Both the position numbers and the translations under genes were made by a program. Source: Altererythrobacter sp. KTW20L (GTDB lineage Bacteria; Pseudomonadota; Alphaproteobacteria; Sphingomonadales; Sphingomonadaceae). From it: DNA of 50,634 bases. Below, one piece after another: positions 17,208 through 25,471 of this stretch (its first letter is position 1; each line of letters opens with the position of its first letter). The stretch spans positions 1-50,634 of the forward strand of contig NZ_JAMFLH010000015.1 of the NCBI RefSeq assembly GCF_023501975.1, given 5' to 3'. The notes below the pieces were generated by a model, which saw only the letters and a list, made by a program, of their open reading frames with translations, searched no databases and had not been told where the DNA came from.

Positions 17208-17325
17208 AGGTCTTGCACTAATCGCGTTTGTCCGAATCAGTGTTTCGCCGCACATAGGGGGTGCCTTTCAGGCATCCTCTCCCAAAACTTATCTGGCCCG
17301 GTCGGCAACGACCGGGCCTTTTTTT
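17208..17325 (+). ncRNA. Candidate small RNA or structured 3' UTR after cysH
   Basis: Between cysH and the convergent cupin gene lie a 10-bp hairpin (17256-17265 with 17271-17280, loop TTTCA, two G-U pairs), an unpaired A/U-rich linker (17281-17294) and a perfect terminator hairpin with seven Ts. This is the usual architecture of an Hfq-type sRNA. A TTGCAC hexamer (17213-17218) could be a -35, but no convincing -10 follows, so release from the cys mRNA by processing is equally possible. The 5' end is approximate. I cannot match it to a known RNA family. Confidence 0.4.
17295..17325 (+). terminator. Rho-independent terminator of the cys operon / candidate sRNA
   Basis: Perfect 10-bp stem GGCCCGGTCG/CGACCGGGCC with a GCAA tetraloop, followed by seven Ts. 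It ends one base before the stop codon of the convergent cupin gene. Confidence 0.93.
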
Positions 17326-17326
17326 G

Positions 17327-18520
17327 TCATGAGGTCGCGCGTTCGAGCAGGCCATAGGCGACCAGCGTTTCCACCGTATCGCGCAGGTCGGCCGCATCAT
17401 CGACGGTGAAATCGGCGATGCACACGCTGCCCGCCGCCAGTTGCGCCTGCAGTTGCGGGGCGAGGTCCGGCTTCAGCGCCACTGCCGTGTCGGCGATGGT
17501 AAGCTGCGGCTCTTCGCCATCAAGGTCGATCGAATAGAGGATGCTCTCGCGCAAGGTCAGCCGGTCGGTCTCGGCAATGCCGCTGGCCAGGGCATTGAGC
17601 GCGCCGCGCACCCGCGGCCCCTGGGCCATGACGAAATTGCTGCCGAACACCGCCAGTGTGGCATCGAAGCTGGCCTTGCGGGCCAGTTCGTCCATCAGGT
17701 GCTGGAACGTGGCGGCATTATCCGCGCGCGTCGCCGGATCGAAGAACAGCGAACGCGGCAGCGACTTGCGCATATCGGGCGAACGAAGGGTGACTTCGGC
17801 CACGGCTTCCAGCAGGAATTCGGCCCACGTCTGCACCAGGATGCCCACGGTAATGTGCAGGCTGGGTTCGGTTCCCTCGTTGGTGGCCCGGTGCGCCAGC
17901 CCGCGCGGGACATAGAGGCACTGGCCCGGCTCCAGCACGAATTCGGCCTTCAGTTCGCCCGGATCGTCATGGTCCTTGCGGAACTTCTCGCCGCGGAACG
18001 GCAGGCCGTCGCGCTGGCCAAATATCTCCCACTTCTTGCGGCCTGAAACCTGCAGGACCAGCACGTCATGATCGTCGTAGTGGATGCCGAAGCCCTGCGA
18101 GCTGTCGGGCGTGAGATAGATATTGGTCTGGATCCGCGCGCCGAAATCGCGTTCCAGCCCGAGGCAGAACTTGTACAGCTTGCCATCGGCGAAATGCATC
18201 TGGGGCAGGACAATGGTCACCCCGTTGCGGAAGTTGTCGAGCACCGCCCCGCGATCAATCGCGCCATTGGGGTGGGTGTATTCCTCTTGCGCCAGCCCCT
18301 GCCCCGATTGGGCCATGGACAAGGAACTGGGCGGCAGCTCGGTATCAGAGATGATCTCGTCGATCCGGTCGATCGAGATGAGATCAGCCACCGCAGCCAC
18401 TCGCTCAGGCGTGACGTACCAGTCCTGTTCGTAATACCGAGCGAAGAACTCATCCGGCGTCAGCGGCGCGATCAGACTGGCCAGCAGGCTGCCCGCTGCA
18501 GGTGTGGTTTGCGCATGCAT
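17327..18520 (-). CDS. JmjC/cupin-type Fe(II)/2-oxoglutarate oxygenase-like protein
   Basis: A 397-residue cytoplasmic protein with a JmjC-like double-stranded beta-helix. The iron triad is visible as His147-Tyr-Asp149 (GIHYDDHD) and His210 (PRGLAHRATNEG), with a lysine-rich strand SGRKKWEIF after the first pair. The N-terminal segment (about 20-70, DEFFARYYEQDWYV) and the C-terminal helical/winged region resemble bacterial cupin_4/ribosomal oxygenase-like proteins, some of which hydroxylate ribosomal proteins. The substrate here is unknown. The stop is one base from the T-tract of the convergent terminator. Confidence 0.83.
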   Translation of the reverse strand: MHAQTTPAAGSLLASLIAPLTPDEFFARYYEQDWYVTPERVAAVADLISIDRIDEIISDTELPPSSLSMAQSGQGLAQEEYTHPNGAIDRGAVLDNFRNGVTIVLPQMHFADGKLYKFCLGLERDFGARIQTNIYLTPDSSQGFGIHYDDHDVLVLQVSGRKKWEIFGQRDGLPFRGEKFRKDHDDPGELKAEFVLEPGQCLYVPRGLAHRATNEGTEPSLHITVGILVQTWAEFLLEAVAEVTLRSPDMRKSLPRSLFFDPATRADNAATFQHLMDELARKASFDATLAVFGSNFVMAQGPRVRGALNALASGIAETDRLTLRESILYSIDLDGEEPQLTIADTAVALKPDLAPQLQAQLAAGSVCIADFTVDDAADLRDTVETLVAYGLLERATS

Positions 18521-18592
18521 AGAGTGGACCTGCCCCGATCAGCCGGAGGAATGGCAGGCCCGCCCGCTACAGGCAGGCCTGCAATCCGTGAC

Positions 18593-19039
18593 TCAGCGGC
18601 CGGTGCCGCGCCCACGCCCGTAGGACGCCTTGTCGGAAGCATCGGAATCGGTGATGCCCGAACGGCCCCGGCCCGCGCCATCGTTGGGATCGCTGTCGGT
18701 CCGACCGGTTCCCTCGCCGCGACCGCGACCTGCCGCATCCCGATTGGAACCGGTATCGCTATCGGTCACGCCGGAGCTGCTGCGGGTGCCGCCCCGGCCA
18801 TAGCTAGCCCGGTCGTTCGAATCACTGTCGGTCACGCCGGTGCGGCCACGACCGGCACCGTCGTTCGGATCGCTGTCGGTATAGCCGGTACGGCCAGATC
18901 CGGCGCGATCATTGGCATCGCTGTCGGTTCGCCCGGTGTTCTGCGCCTTGGCAGGCGATGCGATCATCGCGCTGGCGGCTGCGCCGGTAACCAGCGTCAC
19001 AAACGAACGACGAGAAACGCGACTGGTCTTCTTTGACAT
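18593..19039 (-). CDS. Tat-exported protein of tandem Asp-rich repeats, unknown function
   Basis: The start is the ATG giving MSKKTSRVSRRSFVT; a second ATG 15 bases earlier is possible. Residues 1-33 form a twin-arginine signal (SRRSFV, hydrophobic core, ending AKA). The remaining roughly 115 residues are about six imperfect copies of a 16-20 residue unit with core TDSDxNDxAxxGR. The spacing of Asp and Asn recalls calcium-binding DxDxND loops, but no standard domain is recognisable. High glycine, serine and arginine suggest little structure without a ligand. The DNA repeats correspondingly. The family is not known to me; repeat expansion may vary between strains. Confidence 0.75.
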   Translation of the reverse strand: MSKKTSRVSRRSFVTLVTGAAASAMIASPAKAQNTGRTDSDANDRAGSGRTGYTDSDPNDGAGRGRTGVTDSDSNDRASYGRGGTRSSSGVTDSDTGSNRDAAGRGRGEGTGRTDSDPNDGAGRGRSGITDSDASDKASYGRGRGTGR

Positions 19040-19207
19040 GAAAATTACCCCCATTGCAGCCCGAACGCTGCACCTTGCGGTGCCCCCGGCGATCAGGCCT
19101 GGCGATTCCCTAGCACCATAATCGATCGGATGCGAAACATCTGTGACATATGCTGATAGTTTTGCTCAGTTCTGCGCAATAATCGGGGCAATCCGGGCAA
19201 AAACCCC

Positions 19208-20134
19208 TCAATTCTTCGCAATCCAGCCCTCGGCCGCATACCAGGCTGCAGTCTGCGCAAGGCCTTCGGGAGTGTCGATACGGGGCTTCCACAAGGCTGC
19301 AGGCACGGCCTTGTCAGCATGGCAGGCCCAGTCGGGATGGACCATGTATTGCGCCCGGTCGGGCGTCAGCCGCGCCTTGTTCCCGCGCACCAGGACGTCG
19401 GCGCGGGCCGCGAGCTTGACCAGTGCGGCGGGCATGGCCGGAGCCCAGACACGCTTGCCCACAGCATGGCCGATGGCCCGCGCCAGATCGCCATGCGGCC
19501 ACCCCCCGGCGCGGCCATCATCGGGCTCGAACACGGCATGGCGCGCCATGTCGCTGGCAAGGCAATCGAGCAACAGCCGCGCCAGGTCATCGACATGGAT
19601 CACCGAGGCACGGCCGGCAGGCGGCATCGGCACCACGCCCATCCGTGCGGCCCGGAACAGGTCGAACATCTCGGTATCGCGCGGGCCGTAGATCGCGGGC
19701 GGCCGCACCAGAGTCCAGTCGAGCCCGCTCGCCTCGACCAGCAGTTCGGCCTCGCGTTTGGAAGCACCATAGTCGGACAGGCCTGGCTCGCGCGCGGACA
19801 ATGAGGACACCGCCACGAAGCACTGCACGCCTGACCCTTGAGCAGCGGCGATCACGTTCGCAGTGCCCTCGACATTGCCTGCGTGGAACCCCGCCTTGTC
19901 GTGGCTGCTGACCACGCCTGCAATGTGAAGAACCGCGCTGGCGCCCTCAACCAGCCGGGCGAGCGCTGCTGCATCTTGGAGGTCGCCGCGCAGCCATTCA
20001 ACGCCCTCGCGGGCTGCCATGTCGCGCCGCGCGAGCGCCCGCACCGCCAGCCCGCGCCGGTCCGCTTCGTCCAGCACTGCCTGCCCGACAAAGCCCGTGG
20101 CGCCGGTAATGGCGACCGGACCGCTTGCTGTCAC
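19208..20134 (-). CDS. NAD(P)-dependent epimerase/dehydratase-like, NDUFA9-type SDR
   Basis: This 308-residue extended short-chain dehydrogenase-like protein begins with a Rossmann ITGATGFVGQAV motif and has SSLSAREPGLSDYGASKREAE, containing the YxxxK pair. It resembles atypical SDRs of the NDUFA9/complex I assembly type and nucleoside-sugar epimerases; the substrate cannot be told. Its ATG overlaps the proB stop by four bases (ATGA), so it is the last gene of an obgE-proB-SDR string. No clear terminator follows in the 168-base gap before the repeat-protein gene. Confidence 0.82.
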   Translation of the reverse strand: MTASGPVAITGATGFVGQAVLDEADRRGLAVRALARRDMAAREGVEWLRGDLQDAAALARLVEGASAVLHIAGVVSSHDKAGFHAGNVEGTANVIAAAQGSGVQCFVAVSSLSAREPGLSDYGASKREAELLVEASGLDWTLVRPPAIYGPRDTEMFDLFRAARMGVVPMPPAGRASVIHVDDLARLLLDCLASDMARHAVFEPDDGRAGGWPHGDLARAIGHAVGKRVWAPAMPAALVKLAARADVLVRGNKARLTPDRAQYMVHPDWACHADKAVPAALWKPRIDTPEGLAQTAAWYAAEGWIAKN

Positions 20135-21264
20135 AGCAGCACCAACTGGTCACGATGGATCACGGCAGAGCGCGGGGCATAGCCGAGGATCTCCGCCAGT
20201 TCCTCGCTACGGTGGCCAAGGATCGCCTCGACCTCGCTCGCTTCGTACTCGATCAGTCCTTGAGCCAGGGCACGGCCCGCACTGTCTCGCACGGCCACGG
20301 CGTCGCCCCGACGAAACGCGCCTTCCACGCCGGTGATACCCGTCGCCAGCAGGCTCCCGCCACGCATCAGCGCCGCGGCGCAGCCATCGTCCACCACGAT
20401 TGCGCCTGCCATGCGCTGCCTGCCGCCTAGCCAGGCCTTGAGCGATCCGTCGCGGCGCCGTGGCAGGAACAGTGTGCCCAGGTCATTACCGATGGCGCGC
20501 GCAATCGGCCGGTCATGGGTGCCGTTGATGATCGCCAGCACGATGCCCGCACGTCCGGCAATCTCGGCCGCCTGCAGCTTGGAAGTCATCCCGCCCGACC
20601 CCATGCCCGAGGTCGAGCCCGTGCTGGCCATGTCATGGATTGCCCTGGTCACCCCCTGCACCCGCGGCAACATGGTGGCACCGGGTTCGCGCGGATCGCG
20701 ATCGTAGAGCCCATCGACATCGGACAGCAGGGCCACGGCATCGGCCCGGGCGGCCTGTGCGGCGCGCGCGGCCAGCCGGTCATTGTCGCCGAAGCGGATT
20801 TCCTCGGTCGCCACGGAATCGTTCTCGTTGATGACCGGTATGGCGCCGGCTTCCAGCAGCTTGGAGATCGTCGCGCTGGCGTTGAGATAGCGCCGCCGGT
20901 CGTCGAGATCCTCCAGCGTTACCAGCAACTGCGCGGCGGTAAGGCCCTGCGCGCCCAGCAAGTCCGCCCACAGGCCCGCCAGCGCGATCTGTCCGACAGC
21001 CGCACTCGCCTGCGCATCGGCCAGGCTCCCGCGTCCGCCCTTGGCCAGGCCCAGCTTGGCCGCACCCAGCGCGATTGCGCCCGAACTGACCACGATCACT
21101 TGCTGTCCGCGCGCCCGCGCCTCGGCAATCTCGCTCGCCAGCGCCGCCAGCCATTCGCGGCGCGGCTGGCCGTCCTTGCCCACCAGCAGGGCCGAGCCCA
21201 CCTTCACCACCAGGCGCGGAGTCTTGGCGGGGTCCGCCAGGTCGGCAAGATGTTCGATCATCAT
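20131..21264 (-). CDS. proB: Glutamate 5-kinase with PUA domain
   Basis: ProB phosphorylates glutamate with ATP, the first step to proline. The 377-residue protein starts at the first of two adjacent ATGs; longer in-frame extension is non-family sequence. An amino-acid-kinase domain covers about 1-260 (LVVKVGSALLV, VVSSGAIALGA, NENDSVATEEIRFGDND, GTGGM-like GMGSGGMTSK) and a PUA domain follows from about 280. It sits 50 bases after obgE and overlaps the downstream SDR gene. ProC is also in this window at 24.7 kb, while no proA is seen. Confidence 0.95.
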   Translation of the reverse strand: MMIEHLADLADPAKTPRLVVKVGSALLVGKDGQPRREWLAALASEIAEARARGQQVIVVSSGAIALGAAKLGLAKGGRGSLADAQASAAVGQIALAGLWADLLGAQGLTAAQLLVTLEDLDDRRRYLNASATISKLLEAGAIPVINENDSVATEEIRFGDNDRLAARAAQAARADAVALLSDVDGLYDRDPREPGATMLPRVQGVTRAIHDMASTGSTSGMGSGGMTSKLQAAEIAGRAGIVLAIINGTHDRPIARAIGNDLGTLFLPRRRDGSLKAWLGGRQRMAGAIVVDDGCAAALMRGGSLLATGITGVEGAFRRGDAVAVRDSAGRALAQGLIEYEASEVEAILGHRSEELAEILGYAPRSAVIHRDQLVLL

Positions 21265-21313
21265 GGAAACTGCGCTTAGCGAAAGTCGAGCCTCGCGCAA
21301 ATGGGGGCGTTGA

Positions 21314-22387
21314 TCAGCGCAGCGGATCCCAGCTCGGGTCTTCCTCCGGCGCATCGGGGTCGGGTTCGACCGTGCTTTGCCCCGGATTCTCGGTCGAGGT
21401 GCGGTTGGGCAGGTAGCCGAGGACGGCATCCATCAACTGTTCGATCCCGGCACCGGTGGCGGCGCTGATTGGATAGACCGCCTGGGCGCCTGCCTCGCGC
21501 AGTTCGGCGGCATAGGCGGAAACCAGCTCGCGGTCGGCCAGGTCCACCTTGTTCAGCGCCACGATCCGAGCCTTGTTTTCCAGCCCTTCACCATAGGCGG
21601 CGAGTTCGTCTTCCACGATCCGCATTGCCTCGACCGGCTCTACCCCGGCGATGTCGATCAGGTGAATCAGCACGCGGCAGCGCTCGATATGGCCCAGGAA
21701 CCGGTCACCGATGCCTGCGCCCTCGGCTGCGCCCTCGATCAAGCCGGGAATGTCTGCGATCACGAATTCGCGGTTCTTGTGCCGCACCACGCCCAGCTTC
21801 GGCACCAGCGTGGTGAAGGCATAGTCGCCCACCTTGGCCCCGGCATTGCTGACCGCGTTGATGAAGGTGCTCTTGCCCGCGTTCGGCAGGCCAACCAGGC
21901 CCGCATCGGCCAGCAGCTTCAGCCGCAGCCAGACCCACATCTCCTCGCCCGGAACGCCGGGCTGGTGCTGGCGCGGGGCACGGTTGGTGCTGGTCTTGTA
22001 GGAGGCATTGCCGCGCCCGCCCATGCCGCCTTCGAGCAGGACCACACGCTGGCCCTGTTCGGTGAAATCGGCCAGCACGGTTTCCTGGTCGTCGGCCAGG
22101 ATCTGCGTGCCTACGGGCACTTCGATCACCAGGTCCTCGGCGCCCTTGCCGGTGCGATCACGGCCCATGCCGTGTCCGCCGCGACTGGCCTTGAAGTGCT
22201 GGGTATAGCGGAAATCGATCAGCGTATTGAGGCCGGGCACGGCAACGAACACGATGTCCCCGCCCTTGCCACCATTGCCGCCATCGGGGCCGCCGTATTC
22301 AACGTACTTCTCGCGCCGGAACGCCACCGCCCCGGGCCCGCCGCCGCCGGACTTCACATAGATCTTGGCCTGGTCGAGAAAATGCAT
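21314..22387 (-). CDS. obgE: Obg-family GTPase
   Basis: Obg/CgtA is an essential GTPase of large ribosomal subunit maturation and growth control. The 357-residue product has the glycine-rich Obg fold (about 1-158, with GGPDGGNGGKGG and GGMGGRGN) and a G domain: GLPNAGKS (166-173), a DIPG G3 motif near 215 and NKVD as G4. A short acidic, proline-containing tail ends the protein, as in many alphaproteobacteria. It is transcribed toward proB, and a tRNA gene lies upstream on the same strand. Confidence 0.96.
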   Translation of the reverse strand: MHFLDQAKIYVKSGGGGPGAVAFRREKYVEYGGPDGGNGGKGGDIVFVAVPGLNTLIDFRYTQHFKASRGGHGMGRDRTGKGAEDLVIEVPVGTQILADDQETVLADFTEQGQRVVLLEGGMGGRGNASYKTSTNRAPRQHQPGVPGEEMWVWLRLKLLADAGLVGLPNAGKSTFINAVSNAGAKVGDYAFTTLVPKLGVVRHKNREFVIADIPGLIEGAAEGAGIGDRFLGHIERCRVLIHLIDIAGVEPVEAMRIVEDELAAYGEGLENKARIVALNKVDLADRELVSAYAAELREAGAQAVYPISAATGAGIEQLMDAVLGYLPNRTSTENPGQSTVEPDPDAPEEDPSWDPLR

Positions 22388-22451
22388 AGTTTTATCAGCC
22401 TAAAGCCCTTGCGAGCCGGATACTTCGCCTATGGGTTAAGCGCTGGACCGG

Positions 22452-22507
22452 TTCGCTGCAAGCGGACCGCAAGGCCGAGCGGCCGTCCGCAGGTGCCCCG
22501 CAGCGAA
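22452..22507. repeat. Nested inverted repeats between obgE and tRNA-Ala
   Basis: Three nested complementary pairs are visible: TTCGCTGC (22452-22459) with GCAGCGAA (22500-22507), GCGGAC (22462-22467) with GTCCGC (22485-22490), and GGCC (22473-22476) with GGCC (22481-22484). There is no T-tract. It lies downstream of the tRNA on its strand and upstream of obgE. The rest of the 176-base gap holds no gene. Confidence 0.5.
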
Positions 22508-22563
22508 GCGAAGGGAATGGCACCGAGGATCGAGTGCCCGGATGGGAACTCGCAATCAACTGG

Positions 22564-22639
<76 letters not shown>

Positions 22640-22737
22640 GTCCCAGTCATCGCCGCGAAGGTTGGGTCCAACGCGAAGAGCGCGCGTCTTAGCGAAAGGG
22701 TCTGGTGGTTGGAAGCGAAAAACGCGCGGCTTTCCCG

Positions 22738-23613
22738 TCAGCGACTGGCCCCGGCAGGCAGCGGCTGGACTACTGGCGTGGCGACCGATCCCTCATCGGC
22801 CGGGATTACCGGAACGACAACGCCCGTGGCGGAATCCACAACCTCGCCTGCAACCACAGGCTGGTCACCGGACACCAGGCTGGCCGCAACGCCTGCGCCC
22901 TCGGAACCGTAAACCGCTACGTAGCCGGGCTGTGATGCGCCATACTGCGCGCCATATAGTCGGTCCCACTCGGCCGCCTGCTCGCGGTAGGTCTCGTAAT
23001 CACGGAAGAAATTCTCGAACGCATTCTCGAACAGGGCGAGGTTGGCCACGGCGTAGGAATTGAGTTCGGTCGGCGGAGTGGTGCTCCAAAGTGCCGATAC
23101 CAGTCGGGCGGTGTTGCAGAAATCGGCGCGGGCAGCCGGTTGGGCAAAGTAGTTGTACACCTGCGTCAAACCCAACTCTCGCGCGCGGTTGCCATCGCGG
23201 GTTGAGCCTTCGGACTGCCTGAACCGCCGGTCGAGCGCGGTGTTAACGGCCGAAAGTTCGCTCCTGAAGCGGGTGAGGAAATTGCTGTAGCCGTCAATGA
23301 TCGACGCATCTTCCGCCGTCACGCAGTTGAGTGCGGCGACGTTCCATGCGGCGCGGAAATGCCACACGGCCTGCATCTCGTCGATGCCGTAGTTCACGCT
23401 CATCCGCTGGCCGGCAGCATCCTTGCCGGGGATCTGCATGACATAAGGTGCGCCGCCCGGCGGGATCGGCCGATAGGGGATCGGCGCGACTTCGACCACC
23501 GGAGGTGGCGGCGGAGGCGGCGGGGGCGGCGGAGGTGGAGCGGCCGTCTGGCAACCGGCCAACACGGCAAGGCCCGCGGCCAGCGCAACGTTCTTCCAAC
23601 GGATATTCAACAT
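22738..23613 (-). CDS. Proline-rich lipoprotein, unknown function
   Basis: The 291-residue product begins with a lipoprotein signal (MLNIRWKNV, hydrophobic core, lipobox LAGC with the modified Cys near residue 21). A run of 13 prolines follows almost at once, which could span periplasmic space. The main part (about 60-230) is alpha-helical looking, with two cysteines that may pair; a valine/proline-rich tail ends the protein. An earlier in-frame start would bury the lipobox and is rejected. AGAGGAA lies upstream of the ATG. I do not recognise the family. It stands alone between the tRNA and a terminator. Confidence 0.8.
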   Translation of the reverse strand: MLNIRWKNVALAAGLAVLAGCQTAAPPPPPPPPPPPPPVVEVAPIPYRPIPPGGAPYVMQIPGKDAAGQRMSVNYGIDEMQAVWHFRAAWNVAALNCVTAEDASIIDGYSNFLTRFRSELSAVNTALDRRFRQSEGSTRDGNRARELGLTQVYNYFAQPAARADFCNTARLVSALWSTTPPTELNSYAVANLALFENAFENFFRDYETYREQAAEWDRLYGAQYGASQPGYVAVYGSEGAGVAASLVSGDQPVVAGEVVDSATGVVVPVIPADEGSVATPVVQPLPAGASR

Positions 23614-23705
23614 GACTTCGTGATTCCTCTCAGCCCCGACCGATGCAGCAGCGCAGCCGGACACCCGGCCTTTTCTCTCAGCCTTTGACTAGCGCCATGG
23701 CGAGG

Positions 23706-23743
23706 CAAAGAAAATGCCCGGGATGCGTTATGCACCCCGGGCA
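23706..23743 (-). terminator. Rho-independent terminator of the Bax inhibitor-1 gene
   Basis: On the minus strand a 12-bp stem TGCCCGGGGTGC/GCATCCCGGGCA with one G-T pair and a five-base loop is followed by TTTTCTTT. It lies about 40 bases after the stop of the gene at 23783-24541. Confidence 0.88.
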
Positions 23744-23782
23744 CGATGAATCGAATCGCTGTTGCGACAGACCGAGCGAGGA

Positions 23783-24541
23783 TTACTCGCGCTGGCCCAG
23801 GAAACTGAGCAGGAACTGGAACATGTTGATGAAGTCCAGGTACAACGTCAGCGCACCAAGGATGATCGCCTTGCCTGCCATGTCGCTACCCGCGACATAG
23901 GCATACTGCTGCTTCAGGCGCTGCGTATCGTAGGCGGTCAGGCCCGCGAAGATCAGCACGCCGATGAAGCTGATGGCATACATCAGGCCGGGCGACTGGA
24001 GCCACATGTTGAGCAGCATGGCAACGATCAGGCCGACTACGCCCATGATCAGGAAGCTGCCCATGCCGCTGAGGCTGCGCGGGGTGGTGTAGCCATAGAG
24101 GCTGAGGCCAGCAAAAGCCGCTGCTGTGGCAAAGAACGTCACCGCGATCGATGCGCCGGTATAGACCAGGAAGAGCGTCGACATCGACAGGCCCATCAAC
24201 GTGGCGAAGCCCCAGAACATCATCTGCAGCGTCGGGGTGCTGAACTTGTTGGCGCCAAAGCTCATCGCCATCACGATCGCCAGCGGCGAAAGGATAATGA
24301 GCCACACCAGTGGGCCGCCGCTGGTGAAGATCTGGGCGGCAAGCGACTGTTCGCCGCCGCGCGAGAACATCAGCGCCACGACACCCGTGAGCAGGACGCC
24401 CGAGGTCATGTAGTTGTAAATCGAAAGCATGTGCTTCCGCAGGCCGGCATCAAAAGTGGTGCGGGCCGCAAGGTCGCCCCCCTGGCTCGGCGCCACGCCG
24501 AAACCCTGGCGGGCTGCCTGGTCGTCGTTCCAATTTGCCAT
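23783..24541 (-). CDS. Bax inhibitor-1/YccA family membrane protein
   Basis: A 252-residue integral inner-membrane protein with a soluble N-terminus (about 1-45) and seven hydrophobic segments. The late segment with LTAYDTQRLKQQY is the family signature, holding the aspartate linked to pH-sensitive calcium leak in homologues. YccA-type bacterial members also modulate FtsH. The ATG is preceded by AGAGGAG; an upstream in-frame start is rejected as it would put the promoter inside the gene. It has its own promoter and terminator and so is monocistronic. Confidence 0.92.
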   Translation of the reverse strand: MANWNDDQAARQGFGVAPSQGGDLAARTTFDAGLRKHMLSIYNYMTSGVLLTGVVALMFSRGGEQSLAAQIFTSGGPLVWLIILSPLAIVMAMSFGANKFSTPTLQMMFWGFATLMGLSMSTLFLVYTGASIAVTFFATAAAFAGLSLYGYTTPRSLSGMGSFLIMGVVGLIVAMLLNMWLQSPGLMYAISFIGVLIFAGLTAYDTQRLKQQYAYVAGSDMAGKAIILGALTLYLDFINMFQFLLSFLGQRE

Positions 24542-24593
24542 GTGATTCAAAACTCCTCTTTCCAAGCCTCTCATGTCGGGCTGGAATGAGGTC

Positions 24594-24622
24594 AATATCA
24601 GGCTTGTGCCCCGCGATTTCAA
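24594..24622 (-). promoter_or_regulatory. Probable sigma-70 promoter of the Bax inhibitor-1 gene
   Basis: Minus strand: TTGAAA (-35, 24617-24622), 17-base spacer, GATATT (-10, 24594-24599). The -35 matches 5 of 6 consensus bases and the -10 four of six. It predicts a leader of about 45 bases with a good AGAGGAG ribosome site. Sequence match only. Confidence 0.5.
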
Positions 24623-24654
24623 GCAAAACCGGACATTTCGCGGTTAACCGACTG

Positions 24655-25458
24655 CTAGCTCTTCCCGCGCGCTTCTCGGGCCATTTCTGCACTGCGATCG
24701 CGCGCGGCGCGCAGGGTGTCAGTGACCAGCCGGTTGAGCGCACCGTCAGCATCCAGCACGTCGAGCCCGGCGCGAGTCACGCCGCCCTTGCTGGCGACCA
24801 TTTCAGCCAGTTGCCCGGGATCGTGCGGCGACTGCGCCGCGAGCGCCGCTGCCCCTTCCACCATCGCCAGCGCAAGGGCGCGCGCTTGGTCCTCGGGCAG
24901 GCCCAACCGCGTGGCAGCCGCGCCAAGCGCATCGATGAAACGATAGACAAAGGCAGGGCCACTGCCCGCCAGAGCCGTGACAAGGTCGAACCGGTCCTCA
25001 CCGATCCAGCCGGGGGTGCCGAGCGGCTCCATCAGCGCGGTCACGTCTGCGCGGCCCGCCTCATCCAGGCCCAGGGCCACCAGTGCGATCGGTGCCTTTC
25101 CGAGTGACACTGCGAGATTGGGCATGACCCGCACCTGTGCGGAAGCATTGGGGAAATTGTGCCGCAAGACTTCCAGCTCGATCCCCGCCAGTAGCGAAAG
25201 AATCAAAGTGCCGGTCCCCGCCAGAGGCGCGAGCAGCGGGGCAACTTCGCCCAGATTCTGCGGCTTTACGCCCAGAACGATCGCATCGAACGCACCGGCT
25301 GCCGGAATTTCCCGCAACACCGCTATGCCGCCTGGGGCGCTATCGCGCAGCGGATCGACAACCGTGAACTGCGCGGGATCGTGGCCCGCAGCCAGCCAGC
25401 CTTCGACCATGGCACCGGCCATGTTGCCGCACCCGACGATGAGAATGGAATTGATCAT
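24655..25458 (-). CDS. proC: Pyrroline-5-carboxylate reductase
   Basis: ProC reduces pyrroline-5-carboxylate to proline with NAD(P)H, the last step of proline synthesis. The 267-residue protein starts with the Rossmann segment ILIVGCGNMAGAM and has the C-terminal P5CR dimerisation region with ALAGSGPAFVYRFIDAL and the GGVTRAGLD motif. The ATG inside a longer open frame was chosen because the Rossmann strand must be N-terminal. It lies 13 bases after the YbjN gene and is probably co-transcribed with it. Confidence 0.95.
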   Translation of the reverse strand: MINSILIVGCGNMAGAMVEGWLAAGHDPAQFTVVDPLRDSAPGGIAVLREIPAAGAFDAIVLGVKPQNLGEVAPLLAPLAGTGTLILSLLAGIELEVLRHNFPNASAQVRVMPNLAVSLGKAPIALVALGLDEAGRADVTALMEPLGTPGWIGEDRFDLVTALAGSGPAFVYRFIDALGAAATRLGLPEDQARALALAMVEGAAALAAQSPHDPGQLAEMVASKGGVTRAGLDVLDADGALNRLVTDTLRAARDRSAEMAREARGKS

Positions 25459-25471
25459 GGTCCGCGCGATA

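Noticed and set aside
17256-17294. Anti-Shine-Dalgarno CCUCUCCC loop as the seed of the RNA candidate
   Set aside because: Most of that segment pairs in the extended 10-bp stem, leaving only CCC and an A-rich linker free.
18068-19036. Long open frame on the plus strand across the cupin and repeat-protein genes
   Set aside because: It is a high-GC antisense shadow; the minus-strand products have domains and a Tat signal.
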